From Pseudomonadales bacterium (GTDB lineage: Bacteria; Pseudomonadota; Gammaproteobacteria; Pseudomonadales; Ketobacteraceae): a stretch of DNA of 64,000 nucleotides. Location: contig JAGUVW010000013.1 of NCBI GenBank assembly GCA_020062665.1, positions 186,001 through 250,000 of the forward strand. The letters are read 5' to 3'. A model generated the notes under the pieces. It made no database searches and was not told the DNA's origin. It was given only the letters and a program-made list of their open reading frames with translations. The position numbers and the translations under genes are program-made. Within the stretch, counting starts at the first letter, position 1; each line of letters opens with the position of its first letter. Positions 44,933 to 53,906 of this stretch are shown here, one piece after another.

Positions 44933-45808
44933 TCAATAGACCGGCAGTGGCAGGCTGCGAATCTTGTCGAGGCCACCGACAGCGGCCTGGTATTCCGCTT
45001 CGGTTTTGCCCGCGATGTATTTGTCGAAATAGGCACCGAATCCACCGTCTTTGGCGGCGGCGCAGTATTCGTTGAAATGCGCGCTGTCGTAGCCATACAG
45101 CGGATTGCAGGAAGAAGGGTGTGCACCGCCAGCGATCGGTACCACGGTGCCGGTCATGGAGCGTTCCCAGAACACGTAGCGGGCTTCGTCGCCCTGATGG
45201 AAATGTTCTGTGTCCACCAGCTCATCGCAACTGACAATGGTGTGCTTCGCGGCACGGGCAAACCATTCATCCATGTAGATATCCGGGCCTTTGATCTGGC
45301 ATACGCCTCGAGCATCGGCGCGATCCGCATGAATCAACGCCACATCCAGATTCAGCGCGGGCATGGCCACCCATTCCTTGTCGTCGTAGGGCGAACCGAC
45401 AATTTTCAGATCGGAATTCACTTTCACCAGATCGGTGCCCAGGCCGATGCGGGTGGGAATGAACGGCACACCCCAGGCAGCCGCCCGCAGGCCCAGCAGC
45501 ATCATGCCTTCGTCGATTTCGCTCACCTGGATCGCACCGTTCTGACGGGCTTCACGGAAATACGGCTCCAGCGGAATGAAATCCAGTGACACAAAGGCAA
45601 ACACCAGTTTCTTCACCTTGCCGGCAGCGCACAGCATGCCCACATCGGCGCCACCATAGGCCACCACGGTCAGATCTTTCACGTCGGAGCGCAGCAGCTC
45701 GCGGATCAGCGCCATCGGCTTGCGCCGGGGGCCCCAGCCGCCAATCCCGATGGTCATGCCACTCTGGATGCGGGCGACGGCCTGTTGTGCAGTTTGCACT
45801 TTATTCAT
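44933..45808 (-). CDS. ipdA: IpdA, alpha subunit of COCHEA-CoA hydrolase
   Basis: 291 aa CoA-transferase-fold protein. GMTIGIGGWGPRRKPMALIRELLRS at the N-terminus, VAYGGADVGMLCAAGKVKKLVFAFVSLDF, and QVSEIDEGMMLLGLRAAAWGVPF with the Glu region used in catalysis by IpdA. ATG 45808 has AGAGAG upstream; a GTG at 45829 is the alternative start. First gene of the leftward HIP operon, divergent from fadD3. The enzyme opens the final ring to give a linear acyl-CoA. Confidence 0.92.
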   Translation of the reverse strand: MNKVQTAQQAVARIQSGMTIGIGGWGPRRKPMALIRELLRSDVKDLTVVAYGGADVGMLCAAGKVKKLVFAFVSLDFIPLEPYFREARQNGAIQVSEIDEGMMLLGLRAAAWGVPFIPTRIGLGTDLVKVNSDLKIVGSPYDDKEWVAMPALNLDVALIHADRADARGVCQIKGPDIYMDEWFARAAKHTIVSCDELVDTEHFHQGDEARYVFWERSMTGTVVPIAGGAHPSSCNPLYGYDSAHFNEYCAAAKDGGFGAYFDKYIAGKTEAEYQAAVGGLDKIRSLPLPVY

Positions 45809-45887
45809 GGATGAACTCTCTATGGTCACTACTTCCCATCATTTCACCGCATTATGGTTGCAACCCCCCGCCCCAAAATCGTCCAAG

Positions 45888-45896
45888 TGGACTAGG
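45888..45896. promoter_or_regulatory. TGGACTAGG element, copy 1 (ipdA/fadD3 gap)
   Basis: TGGACTAGG at 45888-45896, followed by NCG, 90 bp before fadD3 in the 177-bp divergent gap. The same 9-mer and trailing NCG occur at 48578-48586 before hsaB. Candidate activator site, possibly for the LuxR protein at 55055-56200. Confidence 0.45.
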
Positions 45897-45985
45897 ACGG
45901 AAAGACTGGATTTCCAGTAACTTTTCCTCCCATAACGAGCACTTGCGCTTACACAAAAACAACGCATCCCAGGGTTCCCGACACC

Positions 45986-47596
45986 ATGTCTCCAACCTCG
46001 AACCAGCCACCCCAGCCCGACCTGCCAGCCCGCACCATTCCGCAACTGGTTGATTGGGCTGCGCAACGGTTCGGCCCTGCGGTGTTTCTGGAGGAAGACG
46101 ACACCCGCATCAGCTTCGACGCGTTCGCGCGTCAGGCCCGTCAGGTGGCCGGAGCGCTGCTGGCTCACGGCGTCCAGCCCGGTGACCGGGTAGCCCTGTG
46201 GGCTCCCAATATCGTGGAATGGGTGCTGGCTGCCATCGGTGCCCAGTGCGCCGGCGCAGTTCTGGTCACACTGAACACCCGCTACAAGGGCAGCGAGGCC
46301 GCCTACATCCTCCGCCAGAGCCGCGCCAAGCTGCTGTTTTCCATCGGCAACTTCCTGGATTCCGACTACCCGGCCCTGCTCAGGGACGAATCCCTGCCAG
46401 ATCTCGCCACCCTGGTGATCCTGCGCGGCGAATCCGGTGCCCGTTGGGCGCCCAAAACCCTGTCCTGGGAACAATTCATCGAAGAAGGCCAGCGGACATC
46501 CGCACGGGATATCGAAACCCGCATGGCCAGCCTGGATGGCAATGCCATCTCAGACATCCTGTTTACGTCCGGCACCACCGGCAACCCCAAAGGCGTGATG
46601 ACAAGTCACGAGCAAAATCTTCGCGCCTTTACCTATTTCAGCGACATCGTCGGCCTGTGCGCCGGCGATCGCTATCTGGTGATCAACCCGTTCTTTCACA
46701 GCTTTGGCTACAAGGCTGGCATCCTGGCGTGCCTGCTGAAAGGCGTGACCCTGTTGCCCCACGCGGTGTTCAACGCCGGCGACATCCTGGCCCGCATCGC
46801 CCGCGATCGCATTTCGGTGCTGCCGGGGCCGCCCACCCTGTTCCAGTCGCTGCTGGCACATCCGGATCTGGATCAGTACGACATTTCCAGCCTGAAACGG
46901 GCCACCACCGGCGCCGCCGCCATTCCAGTGGAAATGATCCGCCAGATGAAATCCCGGCTTGGTTTTGAAACCGTGATCACCGCGTATGGCCTCACCGAAA
47001 GCTGCGGCCTGGTGTCCATGTGCCGGCGCGAAGACAGCGCCGAAATCATCGCCACCACATCTGGCCGTGCGATCCCAGGCATAGAGTTGCGCTGTGCCGA
47101 TCCGCAGGGTAATGAAGTGCCCCGTGGCGAAGCAGGCGAAATCGTGGTGCGCGGTTTCAACGTCATGCAGGGCTATTTCGAAAACGACGCCGCCACCCGC
47201 GACACCATCGACAGCGACGGCTGGCTCCATACCGGCGACATCGGCGTGATGGACGAACAGGGCAACCTGCGCATCACCGACCGGCTCAAGGACATGTTCA
47301 TCACCGGTGGCTTCAACTGCTACCCGGCGGAAATCGAGAAAATCATGGCGGGCATGAGCGGCGTCGCCATGTGCGCCGTCATTGGCGTGCCAGAAGCGCG
47401 CATGGGTGAAGTGGCCATGGCGTTTGTCGTGCTCAAACCCGGTTTTACGCTCAGCGAAACCGAGGTAATCGGCTGGTGCCGCGAACACATGGCCAATTTC
47501 AAAGTGCCGCGTCACGTCCGTTTCGTTTCCGCCCTGCCGCTGAATGCCTCCGGCAAGGTTCTGAAAACTGAATTGAAAAAACTGGCATCCAATTAA
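45986..47596 (+). CDS. fadD3: HIP-CoA ligase (FadD3 type)
   Basis: 536 aa AMP-forming ligase. P-loop [16 protein letters not shown] (about residue 193), FHSFGYKAGILACLLKGVTL, AYGLTESCG, VVRGFNVMQGYFENDAATRDTIDSDGWLHTGDIGVMDEQG, DRLKDMFITGGFNCYPAEIEK and the catalytic Lys in NASGKVLKTELKK. The hinge and FNVMQGYF block are typical of FadD3, which activates the propionate side chain of HIP with CoA. It starts the rightward run, 23 bp before hsaC, and diverges from ipdA, consistent with linking A/B-ring cleavage to C/D-ring breakdown. Confidence 0.88.
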   Translation: MSPTSNQPPQPDLPARTIPQLVDWAAQRFGPAVFLEEDDTRISFDAFARQARQVAGALLAHGVQPGDRVALWAPNIVEWVLAAIGAQCAGAVLVTLNTRYKGSEAAYILRQSRAKLLFSIGNFLDSDYPALLRDESLPDLATLVILRGESGARWAPKTLSWEQFIEEGQRTSARDIETRMASLDGNAISDILFTSGTTGNPKGVMTSHEQNLRAFTYFSDIVGLCAGDRYLVINPFFHSFGYKAGILACLLKGVTLLPHAVFNAGDILARIARDRISVLPGPPTLFQSLLAHPDLDQYDISSLKRATTGAAAIPVEMIRQMKSRLGFETVITAYGLTESCGLVSMCRREDSAEIIATTSGRAIPGIELRCADPQGNEVPRGEAGEIVVRGFNVMQGYFENDAATRDTIDSDGWLHTGDIGVMDEQGNLRITDRLKDMFITGGFNCYPAEIEKIMAGMSGVAMCAVIGVPEARMGEVAMAFVVLKPGFTLSETEVIGWCREHMANFKVPRHVRFVSALPLNASGKVLKTELKKLASN

Positions 47597-47619
47597 AATT
47601 ACATCAAAGGACTTGCACC

Positions 47620-48528
47620 ATGAAAATTCACAGCCTGGGCTATATCGTCGTGAACAGCACCCAACCATCCCGCTGGGCCGAGTACGGCACCCAGGTGCTG
47701 GGCATGATGGATGTGACCGCCAAACTGCAGACGCCGGGCGACAGCAACGTCTATCTGAAAATGGACGACCGCCCCTACCGCATCGTGGTGAACAAATCCG
47801 ACCAGGACAATTACAACGCCAGCGGCTGGGAAGTAGCCGGCCCCGCTGCATTTGCTGACGCAGTAAAAACCCTGGAAAAACATGGCGTGAACTTCGAGCG
47901 TGCCAGCGCCGATCTGGTGGCACTGCGCCGGGTACAGGATCTGGTGAGCTTCAGCGATCCCGATGGCAACCGCCATGAACTGTACTGGGGCCCGGTGTCC
48001 GATTTTGCGCCGTTCGCATCGCCGGTGGGCATCAAGTCCTTCGTCACCGGCGATCAGGGTTTCGGTCACACCGTGCTGCCCACACCGTCCTTCGACAAGT
48101 CTGCCAAGTTCTATACCGAGGTGATGGGGTTCGGCCTGTCGGACCTGATGAAAGTGCGCTTCACCCCCGATCCGGCAGAACCGGAAAAGCGCCTGTGGTT
48201 CATGCACTGCAACGAGCGTCATCACAGCCTGGCAATATTCGAGTGTCCCATGCCGGCTGGCTGCGTGCATGTGATGGTGGAAGCGGACCGCATCGACGAA
48301 GTGGGCCGCGCGCTGGATCGCATGAAGGCCAACGGCGTGAAACTGACCGGCACTATGGGCCGCCACGCCAACGATCACATGGTGAGTTTCTACATGCTGA
48401 CGCCATCCAACTTCATGCTGGAATTCGGCGCCGACGGCATGGCCGTGAAGGACTGGGCCAGCTACTCGCCGTTCCAGAGCACGGTGAACAGTTTCTGGGG
48501 TCACGATTTCAGTGTAGGCATGCAGTGA
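47620..48528 (+). CDS. hsaC: 3,4-DHSA dioxygenase (HsaC), extradiol meta-cleavage enzyme
   Basis: 302 aa type I extradiol dioxygenase with two VOC modules. Iron ligands are a His in GDQGFGHTVLPT (about 146), a His in PAGCVHVMVEAD (about 215) and a Glu in NFMLEFGADG (about 266). The conserved Tyr region VSFYMLTPSNF is present. It cleaves the catecholic ring A of 3,4-DHSA. The N-terminal IHSLGYIVVNSTQPSRWAEYGTQVLGM is typical of HsaC/BphC. Downstream is a 133-bp gap with a hairpin and a candidate promoter, so hsaB onward may also have its own start. Confidence 0.95.
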   Translation: MKIHSLGYIVVNSTQPSRWAEYGTQVLGMMDVTAKLQTPGDSNVYLKMDDRPYRIVVNKSDQDNYNASGWEVAGPAAFADAVKTLEKHGVNFERASADLVALRRVQDLVSFSDPDGNRHELYWGPVSDFAPFASPVGIKSFVTGDQGFGHTVLPTPSFDKSAKFYTEVMGFGLSDLMKVRFTPDPAEPEKRLWFMHCNERHHSLAIFECPMPAGCVHVMVEADRIDEVGRALDRMKANGVKLTGTMGRHANDHMVSFYMLTPSNFMLEFGADGMAVKDWASYSPFQSTVNSFWGHDFSVGMQ

Positions 48529-48540
48529 AAACGTAATCGG

Positions 48541-48570
48541 GTGATCCAGATCAGGCTTTTGCCGGATCAC
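48541..48570. other. Hairpin between hsaC and hsaB
   Basis: 48541-48547 pairs with 48564-48570 (7 bp) with a further GGC/GCC inner pair. There is no T-tract. It could attenuate read-through from hsaC or protect the upstream mRNA end. Confidence 0.5.
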
Positions 48571-48577
48571 CTCAATT

Positions 48578-48586
48578 TGGACTAGG
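48578..48586 (+). promoter_or_regulatory. TGGACTAGG element, copy 2 (upstream of hsaB)
   Basis: TGGACTAGG at 48578-48586 followed by CCG, about 84 bp before the hsaB ATG at 48662. A possible -10 box, TAGAAT, lies at 48626-48631, placing the element about 40 bp upstream of it, where activators bind. Confidence 0.45.
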
Positions 48587-48661
48587 CCGTATGGGGTAAG
48601 CAGATTCGCTTCCGCTTTGTGAAGATAGAATCACGCAACAACCACAGGATAGATGACCAAC

Positions 48662-49159
48662 ATGAGCGCGCAGCCTTATGATTCCAAAGCATTTCGTAAC
48701 GCACTGGGCCAGTTCGCCACCGGCGTGACCGTGATTACCACGCTGGATGCCGAAGGCCGCAAAGTCGGCATGACCGCCAACAGCTTCAGCTCGGTATCGC
48801 TGGATCCGATGCTGGTGCTGTGGAGCATCGCCCGTACATCCAAATCGTTCAGCGCCTTTGTCGAAGCCCGCCAGTTTGCCATCCATGTGCTGGGCGCCGA
48901 CCAGAAAGCCCTGTCGAGCCAGTTCGCTTCCAACTGTGAAGACCGTTTCAGCGACGTGCCTCATCGCAGCGGTCTGGGCGGCATTCCCATCCTCGACGAT
49001 TACAGCGCAGTGTTCCAGTGCGAAACCGAATCACGTTTCGAAGGCGGCGACCACATCATCATCGTGGGCCGCGTCGTCGAGTTCGACAATCGTGGCAAGT
49101 CGCCCCTGATTTTCCACGCAGGTCGTTATGCGGATCTGGAATTGCCGGTCGCCGTCTGA
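48662..49159 (+). CDS. hsaB: Flavin reductase component of 3-HSA hydroxylase (HsaB)
   Basis: 165 aa flavin reductase (FMN-binding split barrel). FRNALGQFATGVTVITTLDAEGRKVGMTANSFSSVSLDPMLVLWSI and FAIHVLGADQKALSSQFAS are the family signature. HsaB supplies reduced flavin to HsaA for hydroxylation of 3-HSA. The ATG at 48662 (MSAQPYDSKAF) is preferred because it matches the HsaB N-terminus; an ATG at 48653 is closer to the AGGA at 48646. It is 76 bp before hsaA. Confidence 0.93.
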   Translation: MSAQPYDSKAFRNALGQFATGVTVITTLDAEGRKVGMTANSFSSVSLDPMLVLWSIARTSKSFSAFVEARQFAIHVLGADQKALSSQFASNCEDRFSDVPHRSGLGGIPILDDYSAVFQCETESRFEGGDHIIIVGRVVEFDNRGKSPLIFHAGRYADLELPVAV

Positions 49160-49235
49160 CGCCCGTCGCCTGGTGCCCGTCGCCTGAAACCAACAACAAG
49201 AAACCATACACTTTTTTACGCAGCGAGAAATAGCC

Positions 49236-50438
49236 ATGACAGCACATCAGAAAGATCTGCAAAACAATGTCACCCCGGAACTGCTGGTACAACGGGCACG
49301 GGACATGGTGCCCTATCTGAAGGAAGCCGCGTTCCGCCACGAAGCCGACCGGGTGATCGCCAAGGAAACGGTAGCCATGATGCAGGAAGCCGGATTTTTC
49401 CGCGTGCTGCAGCCCAAGCGCTGGGGTGGCTTCGAAATGGACCCGCAGGTATTTTTTGATATCCAGATGACGCTGGCCGAAGGCTGCATGTCCACCGCGT
49501 GGATTTATGGCGTGATCGCGGTACACAACTGGCAGATCGCGCTGTTCGATCTGAAAGCGCAGGAAGATATCTGGAAAGATGACACCTCCGTGCTGATCGC
49601 TTCATCGTATATGCCGGTAGGCAAAGTCGAGCCGGTCGAAGGCGGTTTCAAATTCAGTGGACGCTGGGCGTTCTCCAGCGGCGTGGATCACTGCGAATGG
49701 GTGTTCCTCGGCGGCGTGGTTCCGCCGACCAAAGACAATCCCAATCCGGACTACCGCACGTTCCTGGTTCCACGCGGCGATTTCAAGGTGCTGGATACCT
49801 GGCACACCTTTGGCCTGAAAGGTACCGGTTCCAACGATGTGGTGGTCGAAGGCGCGTTCGTGCCAGAATACCGCACCCACAGCTCACTGGACGGTTTCCG
49901 TGGCACCAACCCGGGCATCGATTCCAAAACCATTCCGCTCTACAAGATTCCGTTTGGCCAGCTGTTCCCGCGCGCGGTATCCGGCTCCACCATCGGTGCC
50001 ACGCAGGGCGCGATCAATGCTTACCGCGAAGTCGCCTCCAAGCGCATCGGCACCAACACCGGCTCCAAGACTGCAGAAGATCCGCACGCCCAGATGGCGG
50101 TGGCCCGAGCACAGGCACTGGTCGATTCACTCAAACTGCGTCTGAAAACCATTTTCGACGAACTGATGACCGACGCCCGTGCCGGACGCGCCACCGACCT
50201 GACCAAGCGCATCCAGTTCCGCTTTGAATCCGCCAATGTGCCGGAACAATGTCTGGCAGAAGTGCTGGAAATGCAGAAGATGTGCGGTGGCCGCGCCATT
50301 TTCACCAACAGCCCGCTGCAACGTTTCGCGCTGGATATTCTGGCAGGGCGCGCGCATGTGGCTAACAATCCTTACCAGTTCGGCCGCAACTTCGGCGGCG
50401 TGCAGCTGGGTCTGGACAGCACGGATTTCTTCCTGTGA
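49236..50438 (+). CDS. hsaA: 3-HSA hydroxylase oxygenase component (HsaA)
   Basis: 400 aa flavin-dependent monooxygenase of the acyl-CoA-dehydrogenase fold (group D). MMQEAGFFRVLQPKRWGGFEMDPQVFFDIQ, GCMSTAWIYGVIAVHNWQIALFD and FKFSGRWAFSSGVDHCEWVFLGG fit HsaA/HpaB-like enzymes. With HsaB it ortho-hydroxylates 3-HSA to the catechol 3,4-DHSA. It lies 76 bp after hsaB and overlaps the following SDR by four bases (GTGA). Confidence 0.94.
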   Translation: MTAHQKDLQNNVTPELLVQRARDMVPYLKEAAFRHEADRVIAKETVAMMQEAGFFRVLQPKRWGGFEMDPQVFFDIQMTLAEGCMSTAWIYGVIAVHNWQIALFDLKAQEDIWKDDTSVLIASSYMPVGKVEPVEGGFKFSGRWAFSSGVDHCEWVFLGGVVPPTKDNPNPDYRTFLVPRGDFKVLDTWHTFGLKGTGSNDVVVEGAFVPEYRTHSSLDGFRGTNPGIDSKTIPLYKIPFGQLFPRAVSGSTIGATQGAINAYREVASKRIGTNTGSKTAEDPHAQMAVARAQALVDSLKLRLKTIFDELMTDARAGRATDLTKRIQFRFESANVPEQCLAEVLEMQKMCGGRAIFTNSPLQRFALDILAGRAHVANNPYQFGRNFGGVQLGLDSTDFFL

Positions 50439-51298
50439 ACCTGTCCCGTCCCCGCGTGATACTGGTTACCGGCGCCAGTCGCGGCGCCGGCAAGGGCATT
50501 GCCCAGGCCTTCGGCAGCCTGGGCGATATCGTGTATGTCACCGGTCGCAGCCAGAAGGAAGGTGACGCACCGCTGCCCGGCACCGTGTTCGCCACTGCGG
50601 CAGAAATCACGCGGCGTGGTGGCATCGGCGTTCCCGTGATCTGTGATCACAGCGATGACACACAGGTAGAAAAGCTGTTCGCACAGATCATGGCAGAGCA
50701 CGGCCGCCTGGATATTCTGGTGAACAATGCCACCTACCTGCACGACGATCTGGTGAAGCCCGGCCCGTTCTGGGAAAAGTCGCTGGAACTGGCGAATATT
50801 CTGGATGTGGGTCTGCGATCAACCTATGTAGCAAGCTGGCACGCGGCAAAGATCATGGCCCAGCAGAAGAGCGGATTGATTGTGACCACCAGCTCCCCCG
50901 GCGCCGCCTGTTACATGCATGGCGCTGCCTATGGCGCGCAGAAAGCCGGTTGCGACAAAATGGTTCACGACATGGCCATCGACCTGAAAGCTGTGAATGT
51001 TACCTGCGTTTCCATCTGGATGGGCGTGTTGAAAACGGAGCGACTGGAGCTGGCGGTAAAACTTGCACCGGAGCAGTATGGGCCGTTCTACGCGATGGCG
51101 GAATCGCCGGAATTTACCGGGCGCGTGATTGATGCGCTGTACCGGCAGGAAAACCGGCTGGAACACAGCGGCAAGACACTGATCGGCGCCGAAGTCGGCC
51201 AGCAGCTGGGCGTCGCTGACATCGATGGCCGACAGCCGTTTTCACCGCGGGAAATGCTGGGTGGGCCGCTGGTCTTCAACGCTGCGATCATACAATAA
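50435..51298 (+). CDS. SDR of the DHRS1-like group inside the hsa operon
   Basis: 287 aa. Its GTG start overlaps the hsaA TGA (GTGA). Cofactor loop VTGASRGAGKGIAQAFGSLGD, TGRSQKEGD, NNATYLHDDLVKPGPFWE, Ser in VTTSSPGAACYMHG and Tyr-x-x-x-Lys in YGAQKAG. The long C-terminal part (YRQENRLEHSGKTLIGAEVGQQLGVADIDGRQPFSP) is typical of DHRS1-like SDRs. Such a gene is not part of the canonical HsaA-G set. Tight coupling with hsaA suggests a ketone or alcohol reaction on an A/B-ring intermediate. The reaction is unknown. Confidence 0.88.
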   Translation: MNLSRPRVILVTGASRGAGKGIAQAFGSLGDIVYVTGRSQKEGDAPLPGTVFATAAEITRRGGIGVPVICDHSDDTQVEKLFAQIMAEHGRLDILVNNATYLHDDLVKPGPFWEKSLELANILDVGLRSTYVASWHAAKIMAQQKSGLIVTTSSPGAACYMHGAAYGAQKAGCDKMVHDMAIDLKAVNVTCVSIWMGVLKTERLELAVKLAPEQYGPFYAMAESPEFTGRVIDALYRQENRLEHSGKTLIGAEVGQQLGVADIDGRQPFSPREMLGGPLVFNAAIIQ

Positions 51299-51318
51299 CG
51301 ATAACCAGGGATTCGCCC

Positions 51319-52158
51319 ATGAGCATTCCGGCAAAACCACAAAGCCAATTCATTAAATTGCCCAACGGCGTGCAGCTGCACTATCACACACTGGGTGCGG
51401 CTAACGCGCTGCCCGTGCTGTTCCTGCAAGGCAGCGGCCCCGGCGCCAGCGGCTGGCTCAACTTCCGCTACAACGCGCAGTATTTTGCCGACCATGGTTT
51501 TCGCGTGCTGATTCCCGATCTGCCCGGTTTTGGCGACAGCGACAAGCCGGAGCTGGATTACACGCTGGATTTCTTTGTTGAGTGCGTGCTGCAGTTCGCC
51601 GATCAGCTGGATGTCGATCGTTTCGCATTGGTAGGCAATTCGCTCGGCGGCGCAGTGAGCCTGGGTATTGCCCTGGCACAGCCACAGCGCGTCAGTCACC
51701 TGATCGTCATGGGCTGCGGCGGTCTGGAAGACCAGATCACCTACTTCCAGAAAATGGAAGGCATTCAGGCCATGACCAAAGTGCCGCTGGGTTCGCCGGA
51801 GTTCACCCCGGCGTATCTCAAACAAGTGCTGCAGCTGATCGTGTTCGATCCACAGCACATCACCGATGAACTGATCGAAGAACGCTTCCGCGTGCTGAAA
51901 AGCCAGAATCCCGCCGTGTTCAAGCGCATGGTGATTCCGAATCTGTCCGCTCGCCTGGGCGAAATCAAAGCGCCGATTCTGGGCTTCTGGGGCGGCCAGG
52001 ACAAGTTCTGCCCCATCAGCGGCGCCGAAACCCTGGTAACCAAAGGCAATGATGTGCAGATGATTACGCTCAGTCACTGCGGTCACTGGGTGATGATCGA
52101 ATATCCCGAGCTGTTCAACCGCCGCAGCGTGGAATTCTTGCAGGGTGCCGAAGCATGA
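51319..52158 (+). CDS. hsaD: 4,9-DSHA hydrolase (HsaD), meta-cleavage product hydrolase
   Basis: 279 aa alpha/beta hydrolase. Nucleophile Ser in GNSLGGAVSLG (about residue 110), Asp in FWGGQDKFCP and His in SHCGHWVMIEYPE; oxyanion region LQGSGPGASGWLNFRYN. These are the MCP-hydrolase signatures. It splits 4,9-DSHA into HIP and a 2-hydroxyhexadienoate. The stop overlaps the hsaE start (ATGA, 52155-52158), showing coupling. Confidence 0.95.
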   Translation: MSIPAKPQSQFIKLPNGVQLHYHTLGAANALPVLFLQGSGPGASGWLNFRYNAQYFADHGFRVLIPDLPGFGDSDKPELDYTLDFFVECVLQFADQLDVDRFALVGNSLGGAVSLGIALAQPQRVSHLIVMGCGGLEDQITYFQKMEGIQAMTKVPLGSPEFTPAYLKQVLQLIVFDPQHITDELIEERFRVLKSQNPAVFKRMVIPNLSARLGEIKAPILGFWGGQDKFCPISGAETLVTKGNDVQMITLSHCGHWVMIEYPELFNRRSVEFLQGAEA

Positions 52159-52949
52159 GCCTCACGACAGAACAACGCGACGCCCTGGGACGCGAATTAT
52201 TTGAAGCGCTGAGGGATTGCAAAACCCTGGCGCCGTTGACCGAGCGCATTCCTGGCATCGAAATCGAGGATGCCTATCACATTTCCCGCGCCATGCTGGA
52301 AAATCGCCTGGCACACAGCGGCGAACAAGTCGTGGGCAAGAAAATCGGTGTGACCTCCAAAGCGGTGCAGGACATGCTCGGCGTGTTCCAGCCTGATTTC
52401 GGCTTTCTCACTACCAATATGGAAGTGCCAAATGACAGCGACGTCAAAATCGCCGGCAATCTGATCCAGCCCCGCGCCGAAGCGGAAATCGCCTTTCTGC
52501 TGAAGGAAGACCTGCACGGCCCCGGCGTTACGGAAGCGGATGTGCTGCGTGCCACTGAATGCATCATGCCCTGTTTCGAAATTGTCGATTCCCGCATTCA
52601 GAACTGGAAGATCAAGATTCAGGACACCATCGCCGACAATGCGTCCTGCGGTGTGTTTGTGCTGGGCAACGAACGTATCGATCCGCGCGGGCTGGATCTG
52701 CCCAATCTCACGGTGAACGTGTTCAAGAATGGCAAACCGCTGTCGTCCGGCAAAGGCTCGGCGGTGCAGGGCAACCCGCTCACGGCGGTGGCCTGGCTGG
52801 CCAATACCCTAGGCGAATTCGGCATTCCGTTCAAAGCGGGTGAAGTGATTCTGTCCGGCTCACTGGTGCCCCTGGAATCCGTGGTGCCGGGCGATGCAAT
52901 GCATATGGAACTGGTGGGCATAGGCACCTGTTCCATCAAGTTTGTTTGA
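52155..52949 (+). CDS. hsaE: 2-hydroxyhexa-2,4-dienoate hydratase (HsaE)
   Basis: 264 aa of the MhpD/DmpE family. [63 protein letters not shown] (metal-binding Glu residues), [11 protein letters not shown] and [22 protein letters not shown] are typical. It hydrates the HsaD product to a 4-hydroxy-2-oxoacid. The start overlaps hsaD by four bases; hsaG follows 23 bp later behind an AAAGGA site. Confidence 0.95.
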   Translation: MSLTTEQRDALGRELFEALRDCKTLAPLTERIPGIEIEDAYHISRAMLENRLAHSGEQVVGKKIGVTSKAVQDMLGVFQPDFGFLTTNMEVPNDSDVKIAGNLIQPRAEAEIAFLLKEDLHGPGVTEADVLRATECIMPCFEIVDSRIQNWKIKIQDTIADNASCGVFVLGNERIDPRGLDLPNLTVNVFKNGKPLSSGKGSAVQGNPLTAVAWLANTLGEFGIPFKAGEVILSGSLVPLESVVPGDAMHMELVGIGTCSIKFV

Positions 52950-52972
52950 AATTCTGCGAAAGGATAAAAACC

Positions 52973-53869
52973 ATGGCCAAAAAATTACGCGCTGCCATTA
53001 TCGGCCCCGGCAACATTGGCACCGATCTGCTGATGAAAGCCATGCGCAGCGACTGGATCGAGCCGGTGTGGATGGTGGGCATCGAAGAATCCGAAGGCAT
53101 TCGCCGCGCCCGCGACTTCGGCATGAAAGTGTCCACCAGCGGTGTTGACGGGCTGGTACCGTTTATCGAAGAAGACAACATCCAGATTGCCTTTGATGCC
53201 ACCTCTGCCTATGTGCACGCGGAAAACTCCCGCAAGGTGAACGAGAAGGGCGTGCTGATGATCGACCTGACGCCAGCCGCCATCGGCCCCTACTGCGTAC
53301 CACCGGTCAACCTGGATGCCCTGCTGAAAGAAGGTCGCAAGGACAACGTCAACATGGTTACCTGCGGTGGCCAGGCCACCATTCCCATGGTCGCCGCCGT
53401 CAGCCGCGTGCAGCCGGTGGAATACGGCGAAATCGTGGCAACTGTTGCCTCCAAATCCGTCGGCCCCGGCACCCGCAAGAATATCGACGAATTCACCCGC
53501 ACTACCGCCGGCGCGATCGAAAAAATCGGCGGCGCGAAGAAGGGCAAGGCCATCATCATCGTCAATCCGGCGGAGCCGCCGCTGATCATGCGTGACACCG
53601 TGCACTGCCTCACCAAGGACAAACCGGATCAGGCCAAAATCACCGAATCCATTCACGCCATGGTGAAGGACGTGCAGAAATACGTACCCGGCTACACGCT
53701 CACCAACGAACCGGTGTTCGACGGCAACCGCGTCACCATCTTCCTTCAGGTGGAAGGCCTGGGCGATTTCCTGCCGAAATATTCTGGCAACCTGGACATC
53801 ATGACTGCAGCTGCCCTGCGCACCGCTGAACTGTACGCCGAAGCGATAGCCGCCGGTAAAATCGCCTGA
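52973..53869 (+). CDS. hsaG: Acylating propionaldehyde/acetaldehyde dehydrogenase (HsaG)
   Basis: 298 aa from ATG 52973 (AAAGGA about 8 nt upstream); the longer frame at 52946 overlaps hsaE and is rejected. NAD-binding [20 protein letters not shown], catalytic Cys in [14 protein letters not shown], then [23 protein letters not shown]. It converts the aldehyde from HsaF to acyl-CoA with CoA and NAD, by direct channelling in the HsaF-G complex. Gene order G before F is the same as in dmpFG-like operons. Confidence 0.95.
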   Translation: MAKKLRAAIIGPGNIGTDLLMKAMRSDWIEPVWMVGIEESEGIRRARDFGMKVSTSGVDGLVPFIEEDNIQIAFDATSAYVHAENSRKVNEKGVLMIDLTPAAIGPYCVPPVNLDALLKEGRKDNVNMVTCGGQATIPMVAAVSRVQPVEYGEIVATVASKSVGPGTRKNIDEFTRTTAGAIEKIGGAKKGKAIIIVNPAEPPLIMRDTVHCLTKDKPDQAKITESIHAMVKDVQKYVPGYTLTNEPVFDGNRVTIFLQVEGLGDFLPKYSGNLDIMTAAALRTAELYAEAIAAGKIA

Positions 53870-53906
53870 CACTACACGCGCACGCCGCGCACACGAGGAT
53901 TTGAAA

